Source: Patiria pectinifera (taxonomy: Eukaryota > Echinodermata > Asteroidea > Valvatida > Asterinidae). From it: a stretch of DNA of 64,000 nucleotides. The DNA lies in assembly GCA_029964075.1 (NCBI GenBank), contig CM057129.1, positions 25,597,430 through 25,661,429 on the forward strand, written 5' to 3'. The stretch's first letter is position 1. Each line of letters starts with the position of its first letter. The notes under the pieces are model-generated. The model made no database searches and was not told where the DNA came from. It saw nothing but the letters and a program-made list of their open reading frames with translations. Of the stretch, positions 11,653-22,564 are shown in pieces. A program made the translations under genes and the position numbers.

Positions 11653-13026
11653 ATGAAGGCAACTATGTACAATTTTACAGTTGAAGAAAGACAGGGGCAG
11701 GTTGATTTTGTCATTAAAGCGCAGCAAGTCATCGATTCAAGTCTTCTTGCTGCTCAAATCATTTCGCCAATCGGTCTCATCTTAAACTTTGCCTTCATCT
11801 TTGTCATAGCGCGAGTGAAATCAATGCGAACAATCATCAATGTCTACTTGACCAACCTGGCAGTGGCTGACTCCATTCTTCTTCTCATAGCACTGATTTC
11901 ATCATCAACACCTCTGGATAGAGAAACTCAACGACTGAATTCGATTATAATTGCATTAGTGAATAGCACAGGGCGTTATGCTTCTTATTGTTTTGTGACG
12001 GCCATAGCAGCGGAAAGATTCTCAGCTGTGCATCATCCAATTCAGTTCAAAGCAGTGGCTAGCAAAACTCGAGCTGCCAAGATATCTGCAGGACTTTGGG
12101 TTCTGTCAGTTGTGTTGGGAGTGATTTCATCACTTCTAAACTACCCAGAATTTGCCTCAGACGATATCCCAACTATTAGGACTTGCTTCACAATATTTCA
12201 CACACTGTCCCTGATATTCTTGGTATCAACTTTTACAGTCACTGTGTCTGTGTACATCTACATTCTGATAAAGCTACGGCAACCAACGACTGCCTCACAG
12301 CAACATCCACAGCCATTCGGCAAGGTTGCCCGTATGTTGGTTATTAACACTGCTGTGTTCTTCCTTTTAAATTTGATGCGAATTACCCGGACAGTCATGG
12401 CCATTGTATTACTGTATAACGAAGACCCACAATATAGACTAAATACAGTAAAGGTAATCGTAAGTGCAGTCATCTTGGAACTGATCAACAGTTCCATCAA
12501 TTCCCTTGTCTACAGCGCCACCAACTCCGCCTATCGAGCTGCTGTAGTTGAAGCGTCCTCTTTCTTAAAATGTGTTCGCCGCTGCGAAAGTCAAACGCAT
12601 GCAGCACCACAAGCAGTGAGGGAGCAGGTAGACCTAATTGCTATCGGGCCTAAAGATGCCACACCCAAACCAGTACAGATTCAGGTACAACCGTCTGCAA
12701 TTCGGCCAAGGGATGCAGCTCAAGAACTTGTACAGGAGCAGATAGAACTGTCTGCGATTGGGCCAAAGGATGCAGCTCAAGAACTTGTACAGGAGCAGAT
12801 AGAACTGTCTGCAATTGGGCCAAAGGATGCAGCTCAAGAACTTGTACAGGAGCAGATAGAACTGTCTGCAATTGGGCCAAAGGATGCAGCTCAAGAACTT
12901 GTACAGGAGCAGATAGAACTGTCTGCGATTGGGCCAAAGGATGCAGCTCAAGAACTTGTACAGGTGAAGATACTACTGTCTGTGATTGGGCCACAGGATG
13001 CAGCTCAAGAACTTGTACAGGAGTAG
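11653..13026 (+). CDS. Atypical single-exon rhodopsin-class (class A) GPCR with a repeat-encoded tail
   Basis: 457 codons in one exon. The N-terminus has an NFT glycosylation site. Seven hydrophobic segments follow: TM1 about 32-54 (N45), TM2 66-85 (NLAVAD, D73), TM3 97-119, TM4 142-163 (W149), TM5 179-206, TM6 225-254, TM7 265-290. ERF (121-123) replaces DRY. The TM3-start cysteine position is serine 97 although a loop-2 cysteine (C178) remains. TM6 lacks CWxP, and TM7 has NSLVY instead of NPxxY. C307/C311 could be palmitoylated. From residue 355 the tail is repeats of a 19-aa unit (AAQELVQEQIELSAIGPKD), and the TAG stop lies inside the array. A peptide-receptor-like orphan is likely; the ligand is unknown. 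The ATG at 11653 is the first in the frame; Met5 is an alternative. Confidence 0.85.
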   Translation: MKATMYNFTVEERQGQVDFVIKAQQVIDSSLLAAQIISPIGLILNFAFIFVIARVKSMRTIINVYLTNLAVADSILLLIALISSSTPLDRETQRLNSIIIALVNSTGRYASYCFVTAIAAERFSAVHHPIQFKAVASKTRAAKISAGLWVLSVVLGVISSLLNYPEFASDDIPTIRTCFTIFHTLSLIFLVSTFTVTVSVYIYILIKLRQPTTASQQHPQPFGKVARMLVINTAVFFLLNLMRITRTVMAIVLLYNEDPQYRLNTVKVIVSAVILELINSSINSLVYSATNSAYRAAVVEASSFLKCVRRCESQTHAAPQAVREQVDLIAIGPKDATPKPVQIQVQPSAIRPRDAAQELVQEQIELSAIGPKDAAQELVQEQIELSAIGPKDAAQELVQEQIELSAIGPKDAAQELVQEQIELSAIGPKDAAQELVQVKILLSVIGPQDAAQELVQE

Positions 13027-13922
13027 AGAGAACTGTCTGCAATTGGGCCAAGGGATGCAGCTCAAGAACTTGTACAGGAGCAGATAGAATTTTCTGCGAT
13101 TGGGCCAAAGGATGCAGCTCAAGAACTTGTACAGGTGAAGATACTACTGTCTGTGATTGGGCCACAGGATGCAGCTCAAGAACTTGTACAGGAGTAGAGA
13201 GAACTGTCTGCAATTGGGCCAAGGGATGCAGCTCAAGAACTTGTACAGGAACAGATAGAATTTTCTGCGATTGGGCCAAAGGAGGCAGCTCAAGAACTTG
13301 TACAGATGAAGATACTACTGTCTGTGATTGGGCCACAGGATGCAGCTCAAGAACTTGTACAGGAGTAGAGAGAACTGTCTGCGATTGGGCCAAAGGATGC
13401 AGCTCAAGAACCTGTACAGGAGCAGATAGAACTGTCTGCAATTGAGCTAAAGGATGCAGCTCAGGAACTTGTACAGGAGCAGATAGAACTGTCTGCGATT
13501 GGGCCAAAGGATGCAGCTCAAGAACTTGTACAGGAGTAGAGAGAACTGTCTGCAATTGGGCCAAGGGATGCAGCTCAAGAACTTGTACAGGAGCAGATAG
13601 AACTGTCTGCAATTGGGCCAAAGGATGCAGCTCAAGAACTTGTACAGGAGCAGATAGAACTGTCTGCAATTGAGCTAAAGGATGCAGCTCAAGAACTTGT
13701 ACAGGAGCAGATAGAACTGTCTGCAATTGGGCCAAAGGATGCAGCTCAAGAACTTGTACAGGAGCAGATAGAACTGTCTGCAATTGGGCCAAAGGATGCA
13801 GCTCAAGAACTTGTACAGGAGCAGATAGAACTGTCTGTGATTGGGCCAAAGGATGCAGCTCAAGAACTTGTACAGGTGAAGATAGAACTGTCTGTGATTG
13901 GGCCAAAGGATGCAGCTCAAGA
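12712..13922 (+). repeat. 57-bp minisatellite with a 171-bp higher-order unit
   Basis: Twenty-two unit starts (gatgcagctcaagaa) fall exactly every 57 bp with no length change, preceded by one degenerate unit at about 12655. Each unit is 19 codons in the GPCR frame. In four units CAG is TAG, at 13024, 13195, 13366 and 13537, spaced exactly 171 bp (three units). This shows spread of a three-unit block. About seven units after 13539 are free of stops, and the frame then closes at a TGA at 13942-13944. Confidence 0.95.
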
Positions 13923-14189
13923 AGGAGGATCCAAAGACACTTGATCACCAGTGTGAGGTTAGTCTAATAACATCGGAGGAACATCACGTACAGAAAAATC
14001 CCATTATCAGTATGCTGTTAACATTATAGTAGGAAGTATTTTCACCCGTCCCTAAAGTTTCTGCGCAACTAAAATGTCTGCGGCTTCACACTTCATTCAC
14101 TACCAAATCCATTCCTGTTTGAATTCGGAAGTTTGTTAACACAGAGCTTATGCGTTCTAGGTATCTCTGAGGGCGTTCTTTGTTTTATC

Positions 14190-14195
14190 AATAAA
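14190..14195 (+). terminator. Candidate polyadenylation signal for the GPCR
   Basis: AATAAA in tcaataaaattgag, about 265 bp after the 57-bp array. It is the first canonical signal downstream in the sense direction. The hexamer alone is weak evidence. Confidence 0.35.
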
Positions 14196-14794
14196 ATTGA
14201 GTAACAAAAAATGCACAAACGATTTACTCATGCCTCTTCACACAATACAAAACCATTGGCCTCTAACTCTGCTTTAAAAATGAATTGAAATTATCAGCTT
14301 GTCTAGAATCATTCCTCGTATTTTGCTTAAACTTAATTAGGATGAATTTTATCTGAGTTATTTGGAGCACTCATGAAGGGTTTTACCACCAACATTTGCT
14401 AATGAGCTAGCATGCAAAGAGTATCACTGATTCTTAGGGACTATATACAATCTTAAAAGAAGTTTTGTGGCCCTTGAAATTATCACAAAATGCACACTGT
14501 GTTGACAATTCTTTCAAAATTAATTCCGGATTTTACAAATGTCATATTTAATAATGTGTTGCATTTTTACAAGAAAGGTAATGTTTTTGAAAGTAAAGAA
14601 GTGTCTTTTATAATAGGGTTAGCTAGCCTTATTGATAATCAAAAAGTAAATAAACCTGAAAAATGAAACATTATCTGATCATTCCTGGATGTACGTGCAT
14701 CAATAATGAACGTTTTCCGATAAAGCTGAAGGTGACTTTCGAGGGAACAACAATCATTTGCGTGATTTCTTGTTCTCAAGCCAGGAGCGATCAG

Positions 14795-16115
14795 ATAAAG
14801 ATAATAATTATCTGAAAATGAGAGTAACAAAGCAAAGAAAGAAACCGAGTCTCGGTTACGTCAACTAAACTACGTTGAATGAAATAAGATTAAATAAAGA
14901 GAAAAGTGCAAGTGAAAGACATCACGTGTGAAAGACATCACGTGTGAAAGACATCACGTGTGGAAAACTGTCCTGTTTTCGTATTTTTTTTTAGATGCGA
15001 CTCAAGAATAGTATTATGGGACACCCGATATGTTTAAATAAGTGAGAGAATTCTTGTAATTTGCTGTATCAAAATCCTCTCTCCTTCTTTTTAGACTAAT
15101 CAATGGCGCTAGTTCCCTCAGTGTTTTAGTTTGATATCGATCTTTGTCATGAATGATGTAATAGAAACTACAAGTCATGAAAATGCTTAGAAGTTTCATT
15201 GTTTTCCATCTTTTTAAGGTTTTTCAAAAATTTGAAGCATTACGGATTGTCTTTTTTTATTAGATATTTTGCCAAGCTCTTTTACTTGTCATGGGAGGAA
15301 ATCCTAAATTATAATGGCATTGCTATATGCACTTTTACCTATTCCATGTGAACTTGCACAGTTTCTTTTTGTTTGCACTGAATGATTTTTTTTATCGTGA
15401 CATTAGTGATTTATTCCTGTATATACAAGTAAATCTAAGGAATTACTGAACAATAATTGAGAAATGAAGCTGTTATACATGTATTTGTTTTTAAAGAGAT
15501 TATGAACAAAATAATTCCAATGGTCATTGTGTTGCTTGGAATCAAATGTGTCAATGATTTAGAAAATAACCTACAGCATTATTTTTAATATCTTTCTCCC
15601 ACTGAAATCAAATTGATTTAAAACTCTGTAAAATGTGTAAACAGTTAAAAAGTTTCCTAATTCGACACTTTGTGTCAAATGTACACAATTATTACCTGGG
15701 ACTGATTTTACAAGCAGGATGCATTATGTCTTATGTAAAATGGGTGCCTAAAAATAATCAGTGCTTGTAATTCTATGTCATAATGTCGCTTTCTGTATTA
15801 CTATAGATGAGAAAGTTCCAGAAGTCCGATTATAGGCCACTGTTCTAAAACCTCATTGGCTCAGACTTTTGAGTGGGCGGTCTCTAAGTCACTGTATGGC
15901 AATGGTCGTTTGTTATAATTGGTTGATGAACTCGGTGTATGCTTTCAATGCTGAAGCAATACGTAACAGAGGTAGTGCCTTATAAAGGAACAGCTGCGTG
16001 CACTGCTTGTACTTCTTACCTTCGATGCTTGCTTCTGCGCGTTCGCGCTTTATGTTAAATTTAATGCATTTTGAGGCACTTTTCAAAAGTAAAGACAATC
16101 TTCTGATTAAGCTTG
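14795..16115. repeat. Diverged duplicated blocks, copy 2 (order B-A)
   Basis: Matches the blocks at 8370-9600 in the same orientation but reversed order (B at about 14795-15700, A at about 15870-16115). In block B here the 15-bp piece gacatcacgtgtgaa is locally repeated three times (about 14917-14962). No gene is recognised. Confidence 0.55.
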
Positions 16116-16649
16116 CCTATACAGGGTGTATCAAAAAAAAGTATACACTTAGAGAAATGTATCAAAAAAGGATGTTTTATAATTTTCCAAAAATCTGTCA
16201 CTAAATATTGATGGACCAAGGTCTTATGCTTTAATTGCCACCATGTCAATCTTCAGCTGTTCCGCATGAGTGAACACTAGCTATTCACTTTCATCAGATT
16301 TGAACTGGCTTGCGCACAAAAGTGAAATGGTTAAAACATAATCAAACACCGTGGTAGGGAAGTTTAGGCATGTGCTTTGTTGCTCACAAATTTTCAAGAA
16401 AATTGAATTAACCCTTAGTCCTCCACAGGCCCACCAAGTTTGGACTCAAGTTGCGCCTTCCTTAAAACATTAACAACAGCATGACCTTATGATTAGGCCT
16501 AATGGTAATCGTCATGAGGGAATGCAATGTTTGCACTTCATGCATGCACGATTCAGTCTTCGATGTGGCTACCAGTTCTTTGCACACAGACTTCAGCCCT
16601 CATCAGCATGTCAATGATTTTTGTCGTTATCGTCCTGGCAGTTGAAATG

Positions 16650-16844
16650 CATTACAGACACACTCGCGGAAAAAATGGTCCGGATAACATTGTTAACTTA
16701 TTTCTTATGATGGGACTGCGGTTTGGCCGAAGTCAATTGAGCGTGATCGGCTGACTGATAAGGTTTACATACAAAACCCCAAGCCAACGAGGTTTTTGTA
16801 TAGAAAGCACCCGGACCACATTTTGCGAGAGTGTGTCCGTAATG
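16650..16844. mobile_element. 195-bp MITE, family A, copy 1 (unoccupied)
   Basis: Ends CATTACAGACACACTCGCGG and (inverted) CATTACGGACACACTCTCGC form clear terminal inverted repeats. The interior holds GGTCCGGATAAC and the mirrored GCACCCGGACCAC. A second copy with almost the same sequence starts at 17360. No TSD is evident. Confidence 0.7.
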
Positions 16845-17359
16845 CTTGAAGCCTGCCGGTAATGCTGAGCCTGCATACTGCCAAAGTTACCAGTTGCATC
16901 CCTACTGCAAATAGGACCCATTTTTGGACCCTAACTTTATCAAATCTGCTCTTAGATAATAGCCCAAAAGCTAGGGAGATGATCCTCGGCTATATTCGCA
17001 CGATTCCACCGATTTTTAAACTAGATGGTTTCGTATTTTACAAAAAAATTGTGGGGGGCACTTTTTATGCAAATTAACGACTCGGACGCGTAGAAATTGT
17101 TGAAACCCTAATCAAAATTATTGCGCCCGCTGTCGGTCTTATTGCGCCATTCTGATATATCTTCTGTCTGGCACCCCCCAGCCAGCGACTCCCCCACCCA
17201 CCACCACACCACCACACCAAAAAAATAATAGTACATGTAATTACATACTGTTAAAAATGTGCTCGTTTATTTAGAAATTCATGAAGCATATTCAAACTGA
17301 TTGGATTTTTCCAAAGTGTCTTTCCCATTTGCAAAAGTTCTTTTTAAAAGCCCATCAAC

Positions 17360-18453
17360 CATTACAGACACACTCTCGGAAAAAATGGTCCGGATAACAT
17401 TGTTAACTTATTTCTTATGATGGGACTGCGGTTTGGCCGAAGTCAATTGAGCGTGATCGGCTGACTGATAAGGTTTACATACAAAACCCCAAGCCAACGA
17501 GGATTTTGTATAGAAAGCACCCGGACCACATTTTGCGAGAGTGTGTCTGTTGTGCCCATTCTTGAAAATCACGCATTCTCGAAAATGGGCAGACACATTT
17601 TCGAGAATGTGCAACTGGATCCTTGCTCAATCTTGGCAAAAAATAACTCTTCCAGATTGAGCGCACATTCTCGAGAATGCGCGACAAGATAACGGTCTTG
17701 TCGATGCCGAGCACCGGCTGCGCTTGGCAAGTCTAGCTGAATCCTCGTTCACTGATTCTTAATAATTAGGGGAAAAAATAAGAAGAAAGAATTCAGATTT
17801 TTGAAATAATAAAAGAGGGGGGGGGGGGGCGTAAGAATGAAGAATGTGAAGAATGAGAATGAATGCTGCGACATCCCATAGTGCTAATGCTATTTATTTC
17901 CCATTTAAATTGCCACCAATTTATTGTTCACACCCCACCATAACGTCGCAGAGCTGGATTCTATCTAGTCAAAAGAGCAATTTTGGCAGCTTCTGGACAT
18001 CGTTTTTTTTTTCGTGGCACGCATATGATACATACAGGGACTTGTACTTGTCTAGCCTAAACAAAGCACTTCCCAGACTAGTTCCCAGTCCTCCGTTATT
18101 ACAAAACTTCCCATAAGTAGGCAGGAAAAAGCAATAATAACAGGTTTAATTTGATTCAAATTATCGTAGTTATACGAGTACAGAAGCATGGAACATTTTC
18201 TTTCCTCTTTATATGAATTGTTTCCCTTTTAACCGCTATACAATTCATTTAACATAATTATGTCGTGCAATGTTTGTTAAGATTGGGCAAAATTCATAAA
18301 TTGTGCACGTGGTATTCCCACCCAATCTTAAGAATGAGCGCTCATTTTCAAGAATGAGCGCTCATTTTCAAGAATGGGCGCTCATTCTTAAGAATGAGCG
18401 CTCATTTTCGAGAATGCGTGATTTTCAAGAATGGGCACAACATGTCCGTAATG
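17360..18453. mobile_element. MITE family A, copy 2, split by a nested insertion
   Basis: Begins with the same CATTACAGACACACTC end as copy 1 and follows it to gagagtgtgtc (17547). It is then interrupted by the 895-bp element B and resumes with tgtccgtaatg up to 18453. Comparison with the intact copy gives a direct empty-site/filled-site pair. Confidence 0.75.
17548..18442. mobile_element. Element B: foldback transposon with GAATGAGCGCTCATTC repeats, nested in A
   Basis: Ends TGTTGTGCCCATTCTTGAAA and its inverted copy bound 895 bp. Flanking tgtc (17544-17547 and 18443-18446) is the TSD, confirmed by the single tgtc in copy 1 of family A. Near the right end about four tandem copies of a 20-bp unit, itself palindromic (gaatgagcgctcatt), are present; the left end has related attctcgagaat palindromes. 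No transposase is encoded. Confidence 0.7.
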
Positions 18454-18761
18454 TGGGCAGTTTAGGCGTGCCTGGTGGGCGCAAGATGGGGCACCACCGC
18501 ACAGGAGAAGGATCGTGACTGAATGTCTCGCCGAATTGTTTGGCGATCGCTTCATGGCATTAAACCGGCCCGTCGAGTGGCCCCCAAGATGCCCGATCTT
18601 ACCCCATATTGGACTTTTTCTTGTGAGGCCATGTTAAGTCTAAGGTGTACACCACTCCACCAAGAGACCAAGAACGTGTTACTGCCAAGGTAGCTGTTGT
18701 GAGGCAGGATGCCGCAATGATTAACGATTAGGCGCACTGTTTATGACATGCTCAGGAGGGG

Positions 18762-19551
18762 TGTCGGACGCTTCGCCCCATTTCCACGTCGCCCCATGTC
18801 ACTTCGCCCCTAATCACTTCGCCCCATCCCCGCTTCGCCCCATCCCCGCTTCGCCCCATCCCCGCTTTGCCCCATCCCCGCTTCGCCCCATCCCCACTTC
18901 GCCCCATCCCCACTTCGCCCCATCCTCGCTTCGCCCCCATCTCCACTTCGCCCCATCCCCACTTCGCCCCATGTACATGTAGATTGGTTCCTCCAAGAGT
19001 GAAATTAGGATGTCAAAGGTATTGTCGTTCTCAGATATAAAGTGGGAGACGAGTCAACATGTATATACATCCGGGTTGGGAACAAAGTTGGATCTTTTTT
19101 TTTTTACTTCAAGCTTTTTTTCTCGGTAGGGATTGAGAGTGATAGCTTGAGAGTTGGTTATGAATTGTTTATTCGGTCAATGTTGGTGCATGACTTCCTC
19201 CATGGTTGGTGGGCTAATTCTTTCCGTTGGTTAGCAATTAGTGAATCTGTTGGAATTGTTTTTAAGCCAATAAAATTAGATGAGATTTTTTTTTTTTTTT
19301 ACATGTAACAGCTAGGGCGAAGTGGGGATGGGGCGAAGTGGGGATGGGGCGAAGTGGGGATGGGGCGAAGTGGGGATGGGGCGAAGTGGGGATGGGGCGA
19401 AGTGGGGATGGGGCGATGTGGGGATGGGGCGAAGTGGGAATGGGGCGAAGTGGTTAGGGGCGAAGTGACGTGGGGCGACGTGGGAATGGGGCGAAGTGGT
19501 TAGGGGCGAAGTGACGTGGGGCGACGTGGAAATGGGGCGAAGTATCCGACA
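18762..19551. mobile_element. Foldback element made of inverted arrays of a 16-bp repeat
   Basis: Left arm (18765-18972) is a tandem array of cttcgccccatcccca in plus orientation; right arm (19315-19546) is the same array inverted. The arms share the ordered variant units (tttccacgtcgcc, then tgtcacttcgcccctaa) and the outer end TGTCGGA(C/T)(G/A)CTTCGCCCC. About 340 bp of AT-rich DNA separates the arms, and its edges (tacatgta) are also inverted. The open frames here are repeat translations, not genes. No TSD was found. Confidence 0.75.
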
Positions 19552-19899
19552 TTCGTTCGCGTTTGAACAGTTGTCGTATTTCGGTGGTAAAGATAGTCGG
19601 ATACCATTTTCTACTTCAGTGAAGTTGCATCGTGAATGCACGAGGTACCGATCAGTCATCAATAACAGCGTTCTTGACAACGATTTTGGTGAGTTCGTCT
19701 GCAGCAAAAGTGGTGACAAATACACAACATATAACGGTAATTAAGCGGATATTTTCGACAGGCGTATAGAGCTGCAGTTAAATGAATATTTCATTGAGAC
19801 AATGGAAAATTAAAAATGTTCTGCGTCGTATCTTTAAGCAGGAATTCGTAACCGAAGTTTTGGGAGATATTTTGTTTGTGTACAAAGTCTATGGCGCAG

Positions 19900-21433
19900 T
19901 AGCTGGAGTTACCCTAGCCCCACTAGTGTGGCCGTCGGTATGCTGCGCTGAACCTCTGGCCACACACCGTGGTACCGCGGGCTACTGAGGACGAAGTTTT
20001 CATAAAATCTGCGGTCCGTTTCTTACATTCTCAGTTTCTTAATTTCTTATGGTTGTATTCTATGATGTCTCACCTATCACTTCTGAGATGCTTAGGGCTA
20101 ATGATGTTCCATTTACCGAGATATTCTTCAATCTTTCTGGAGCCCACATCAATATGCACTCGTGAAACGTCTGGCGGTGATGGCAGCCATTTTGAATGTG
20201 TCAAGAGATGACCTCAAGCTGTGACGTCGCGTTTATGCAAATCACTTGTCGAGCGAGGGCGCGAGTTGCAAATGCGACGGCTGTTTCCTGTACCATGCAT
20301 TTATCGTCAGGGGGCCACGTGCACTGATCTCTATTCAGGATCTACGGCACAGGAAACAGCCGTCGCATTTGCAACTCGCGCCCTCGCGCGCTCGACAAGC
20401 GATTTGCATAAACGCGACGTCACAGCTTGAGGTCATCTCTTGACACATTCAAAATGGCTGCCATCACCGCCAGACGTTTCACGAGTGCATATTGATGTGG
20501 ACTCCAGAAAGATTGAAGAATATCTCGGAAAATGGAACATCATTAGACCTAAGCATCCCAGAAGTGATAGTTGAGACATCATAGAATACAACCATAAGAA
20601 ATTAAGAAACTGAGAATGTAAGAAACGGACCGCAGATTTTATGAAAACTTCGTCCTCAGTAGCCCGCGGTACCACCATGACCACGGTGTGTGGCCAGAGG
20701 TTCAGCGCAGCATACCGACGGCCACACTAGTGGGGCTAGAGTTACCCAGCCCTGAGTTTTATCATTGGGTTGTCTATAATAAGGGCTGGAGCTAGTTTTT
20801 CTCGTAAACGATAGTATAAGCAAAATTTTTTGGAAAATGTTGAATTTTGTCCCCGTTACACACTAATTGCAACTGCAACTCACCCCAAACTTGCCTGGAA
20901 TAACCATTACACAGGTCCTTGAAGTAAAAAACGATCCACGATGAAGATTCAGCCTACAATTGCAGTGAAAACAGGAGGAATAACCGCTAACCTGACAACC
21001 TTACGGGCATGGCCAGGATCGTAATTGGTTTGTGCACAAAAAAAAATTGTGTTCAATGAATGGCGGTTGGTTACCGGTACCAGGCTGTCAACTAGTCGTT
21101 TTTGCCGGCTGGCGATTGGCTGTTGGCGCATGACGTCACGCGGAAGTGTAACACCCGATGACTGTTTCATGCACTCATATTAAGTTTACCATTCGCATCA
21201 CAGCTGCGGTACTGGAACCGCAACCGATCGTGGATTGTTTTTTACTTCAAGGACCTGTGTAATGGTTATTCCAGGCAAGTTTGGGGTGAGTTGCAGTTGC
21301 AATTAGTGTGTAACGGGGACAAAATTCAACATTTTCAAAAATGTTTTGCTTATACTATCGTTTATGAGAAAAACTAGCTCCAGCCCTTATAGACAACCCA
21401 ATGATAAAACTCAGGGCTGGGTAACTCCAGCTA
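19900..21433. mobile_element. Element Y: long-TIR foldback transposon with 9-bp TSD (MULE-like), carrying nested element X
   Basis: Ends TAGCTGGAGTTACC and the inverted copy; the arms continue as CAGCCCTGAGTTTTATCATTGG for about 200 bp on each side (20747-20950 and 21225-21433). The flank atggcgcag occurs at 19891-19899 and again at 21434-21442, a perfect 9-bp TSD. Without the inserted X it is about 700 bp. A 9-bp TSD with long TIRs fits Mutator-like foldback elements, but no transposase is present. Confidence 0.8.
19914..20738. mobile_element. Element X: 825-bp near-perfect palindrome nested in Y, 8-bp TSD
   Basis: Begins CTAGCCCCACTAGTGTGGCC and ends with its inverted copy. Arms of about 380-390 bp flank a loop of about 55 bp (about 20292-20346). 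Perfect 8-bp TSD gagttacc at 19906-19913 and 20739-20746; this octamer belongs to the TIR of Y, so X jumped into Y. Each arm contains gtgacgtcgcg and atgcaaat, mirrored. The ORFs at 19969-20211 and 20433-20684 are the same arm read on opposite strands. Confidence 0.85.
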
Positions 21434-21974
21434 ATGGCGCAGGGCTTTGACTAGACCCGTGAACGTGGCTTGTTGTAGCTTGACTAGCATTGCATGCCCT
21501 AGTCCGCCCTAGTAACTTGGGCGATCGTGTATCCTTTCCTACGGGCCCGGTTCCACTATAAGGGAACAAAATCCATTTTTAAATTAATTGACCTACCAAA
21601 CTTGTTGGCGAGATTACAGCTTATGCAGGGTTTGAAAATTTGAGGGAAATTTGGAATAAAGGACGATGACATTGACGACTACTCCTAGAACTAGTATAGA
21701 ACCCCGCAAAATTGTTGTCAGCACAAAACACTAATTAAGTACAAAAACGTCCATCCCAACCAAGCTTTTTCCCACAGAACTGCTGCACAGTTTGCCCCTA
21801 AACTCCGTACAATACCTCATGACATACTCACGTTATGTGCACCAAACAAACATCGGTGGATTCTGTCGGTTTTTTGGCAAAAATGATGAAAAATATGCCC
21901 TTTCCGCACTGAGCCAACCTGACACTTGAAACGTGCACGCGCGCAGATTGATCGCAGTACAGAAGCTTGAATTG

Positions 21975-22468
21975 CCTTCCGCGATACCGCGTTACCGTGA
22001 TAATTTATCACAGAAATCCGGAATTCAAAGATAAATCCTTCCGCGATACCGCGTTACTGTGATAATTTATCGCAGAAATCCGGAATTCAAAGATAAATCC
22101 TTCCTCGATACCACGTTACCGTGATATTTTACCACAGAAATCTGGAATTCAAAGATAAATCCTTCCTCGATACCACGTTACCGTGATATTTTACCACAGA
22201 AATCCGGAATTCAAAGATACATATTCCTCGATACCCCGTTACCGTGATAATTTATCACAGAAATCCTGAATTCAGAGATAATTCCTTCCTTGATACCGCT
22301 TTACCGTGATAACTTATCACAGAAATCCGGAATTCAAAGATAATCCCTTCCTCGATACCGCGTTACCGTGATAATTTATCGCAGAAATCCGGAATTCAGA
22401 GATACCTATTCCTCGATACCGCGTTACCATGATAACTTATCGCAGAAATCCGGAATTCAAAGACAAAT
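21975..22468. repeat. Tandem array of eight 61-62-bp units inside element Z
   Basis: The landmark cgatacc falls at about 21983, 22044, 22106, 22168, 22229, 22291, 22353 and 22414. Each unit reads roughly cgataccgcgttaccgtgat, then a tttatcacagaaatccg segment, then gaattcaaagataaatcc. A single inverted unit at about 22470-22540 belongs to the right arm. Subterminal arrays like this are typical of foldback transposons. Confidence 0.9.
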
Positions 22469-22564
22469 CGGTAACGAGGAAGGAATTATCTCTGAATTCA
22501 GGATTTCTGTGATAAATTATCACGGTAACGCGGTATCGCGGAAGGCAATTCAAGCTTCCGTATC

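Noticed and set aside
12650-13948. 432-codon open frame on the minus strand across the GPCR array
   Set aside because: It is the 57-bp repeat read backwards (19-aa period). The sense strand encodes a clear GPCR tail, and the other minus frame is also open by repetition.
18743-19725. Proline/histidine-rich and glycine/methionine-rich open frames
   Set aside because: Direct translations of the 16-bp CTTCGCCCC arrays; no non-repeat coding sequence attached.
19969-20684. Pair of similar 80-codon proteins on opposite strands
   Set aside because: They are the two arms of the palindromic element X.
21975-22468. Regular 61-62-bp repeats resembling a CRISPR-like array
   Set aside because: Units have no distinct spacers, lie inside a foldback transposon with a TSD, and the genome is eukaryotic.
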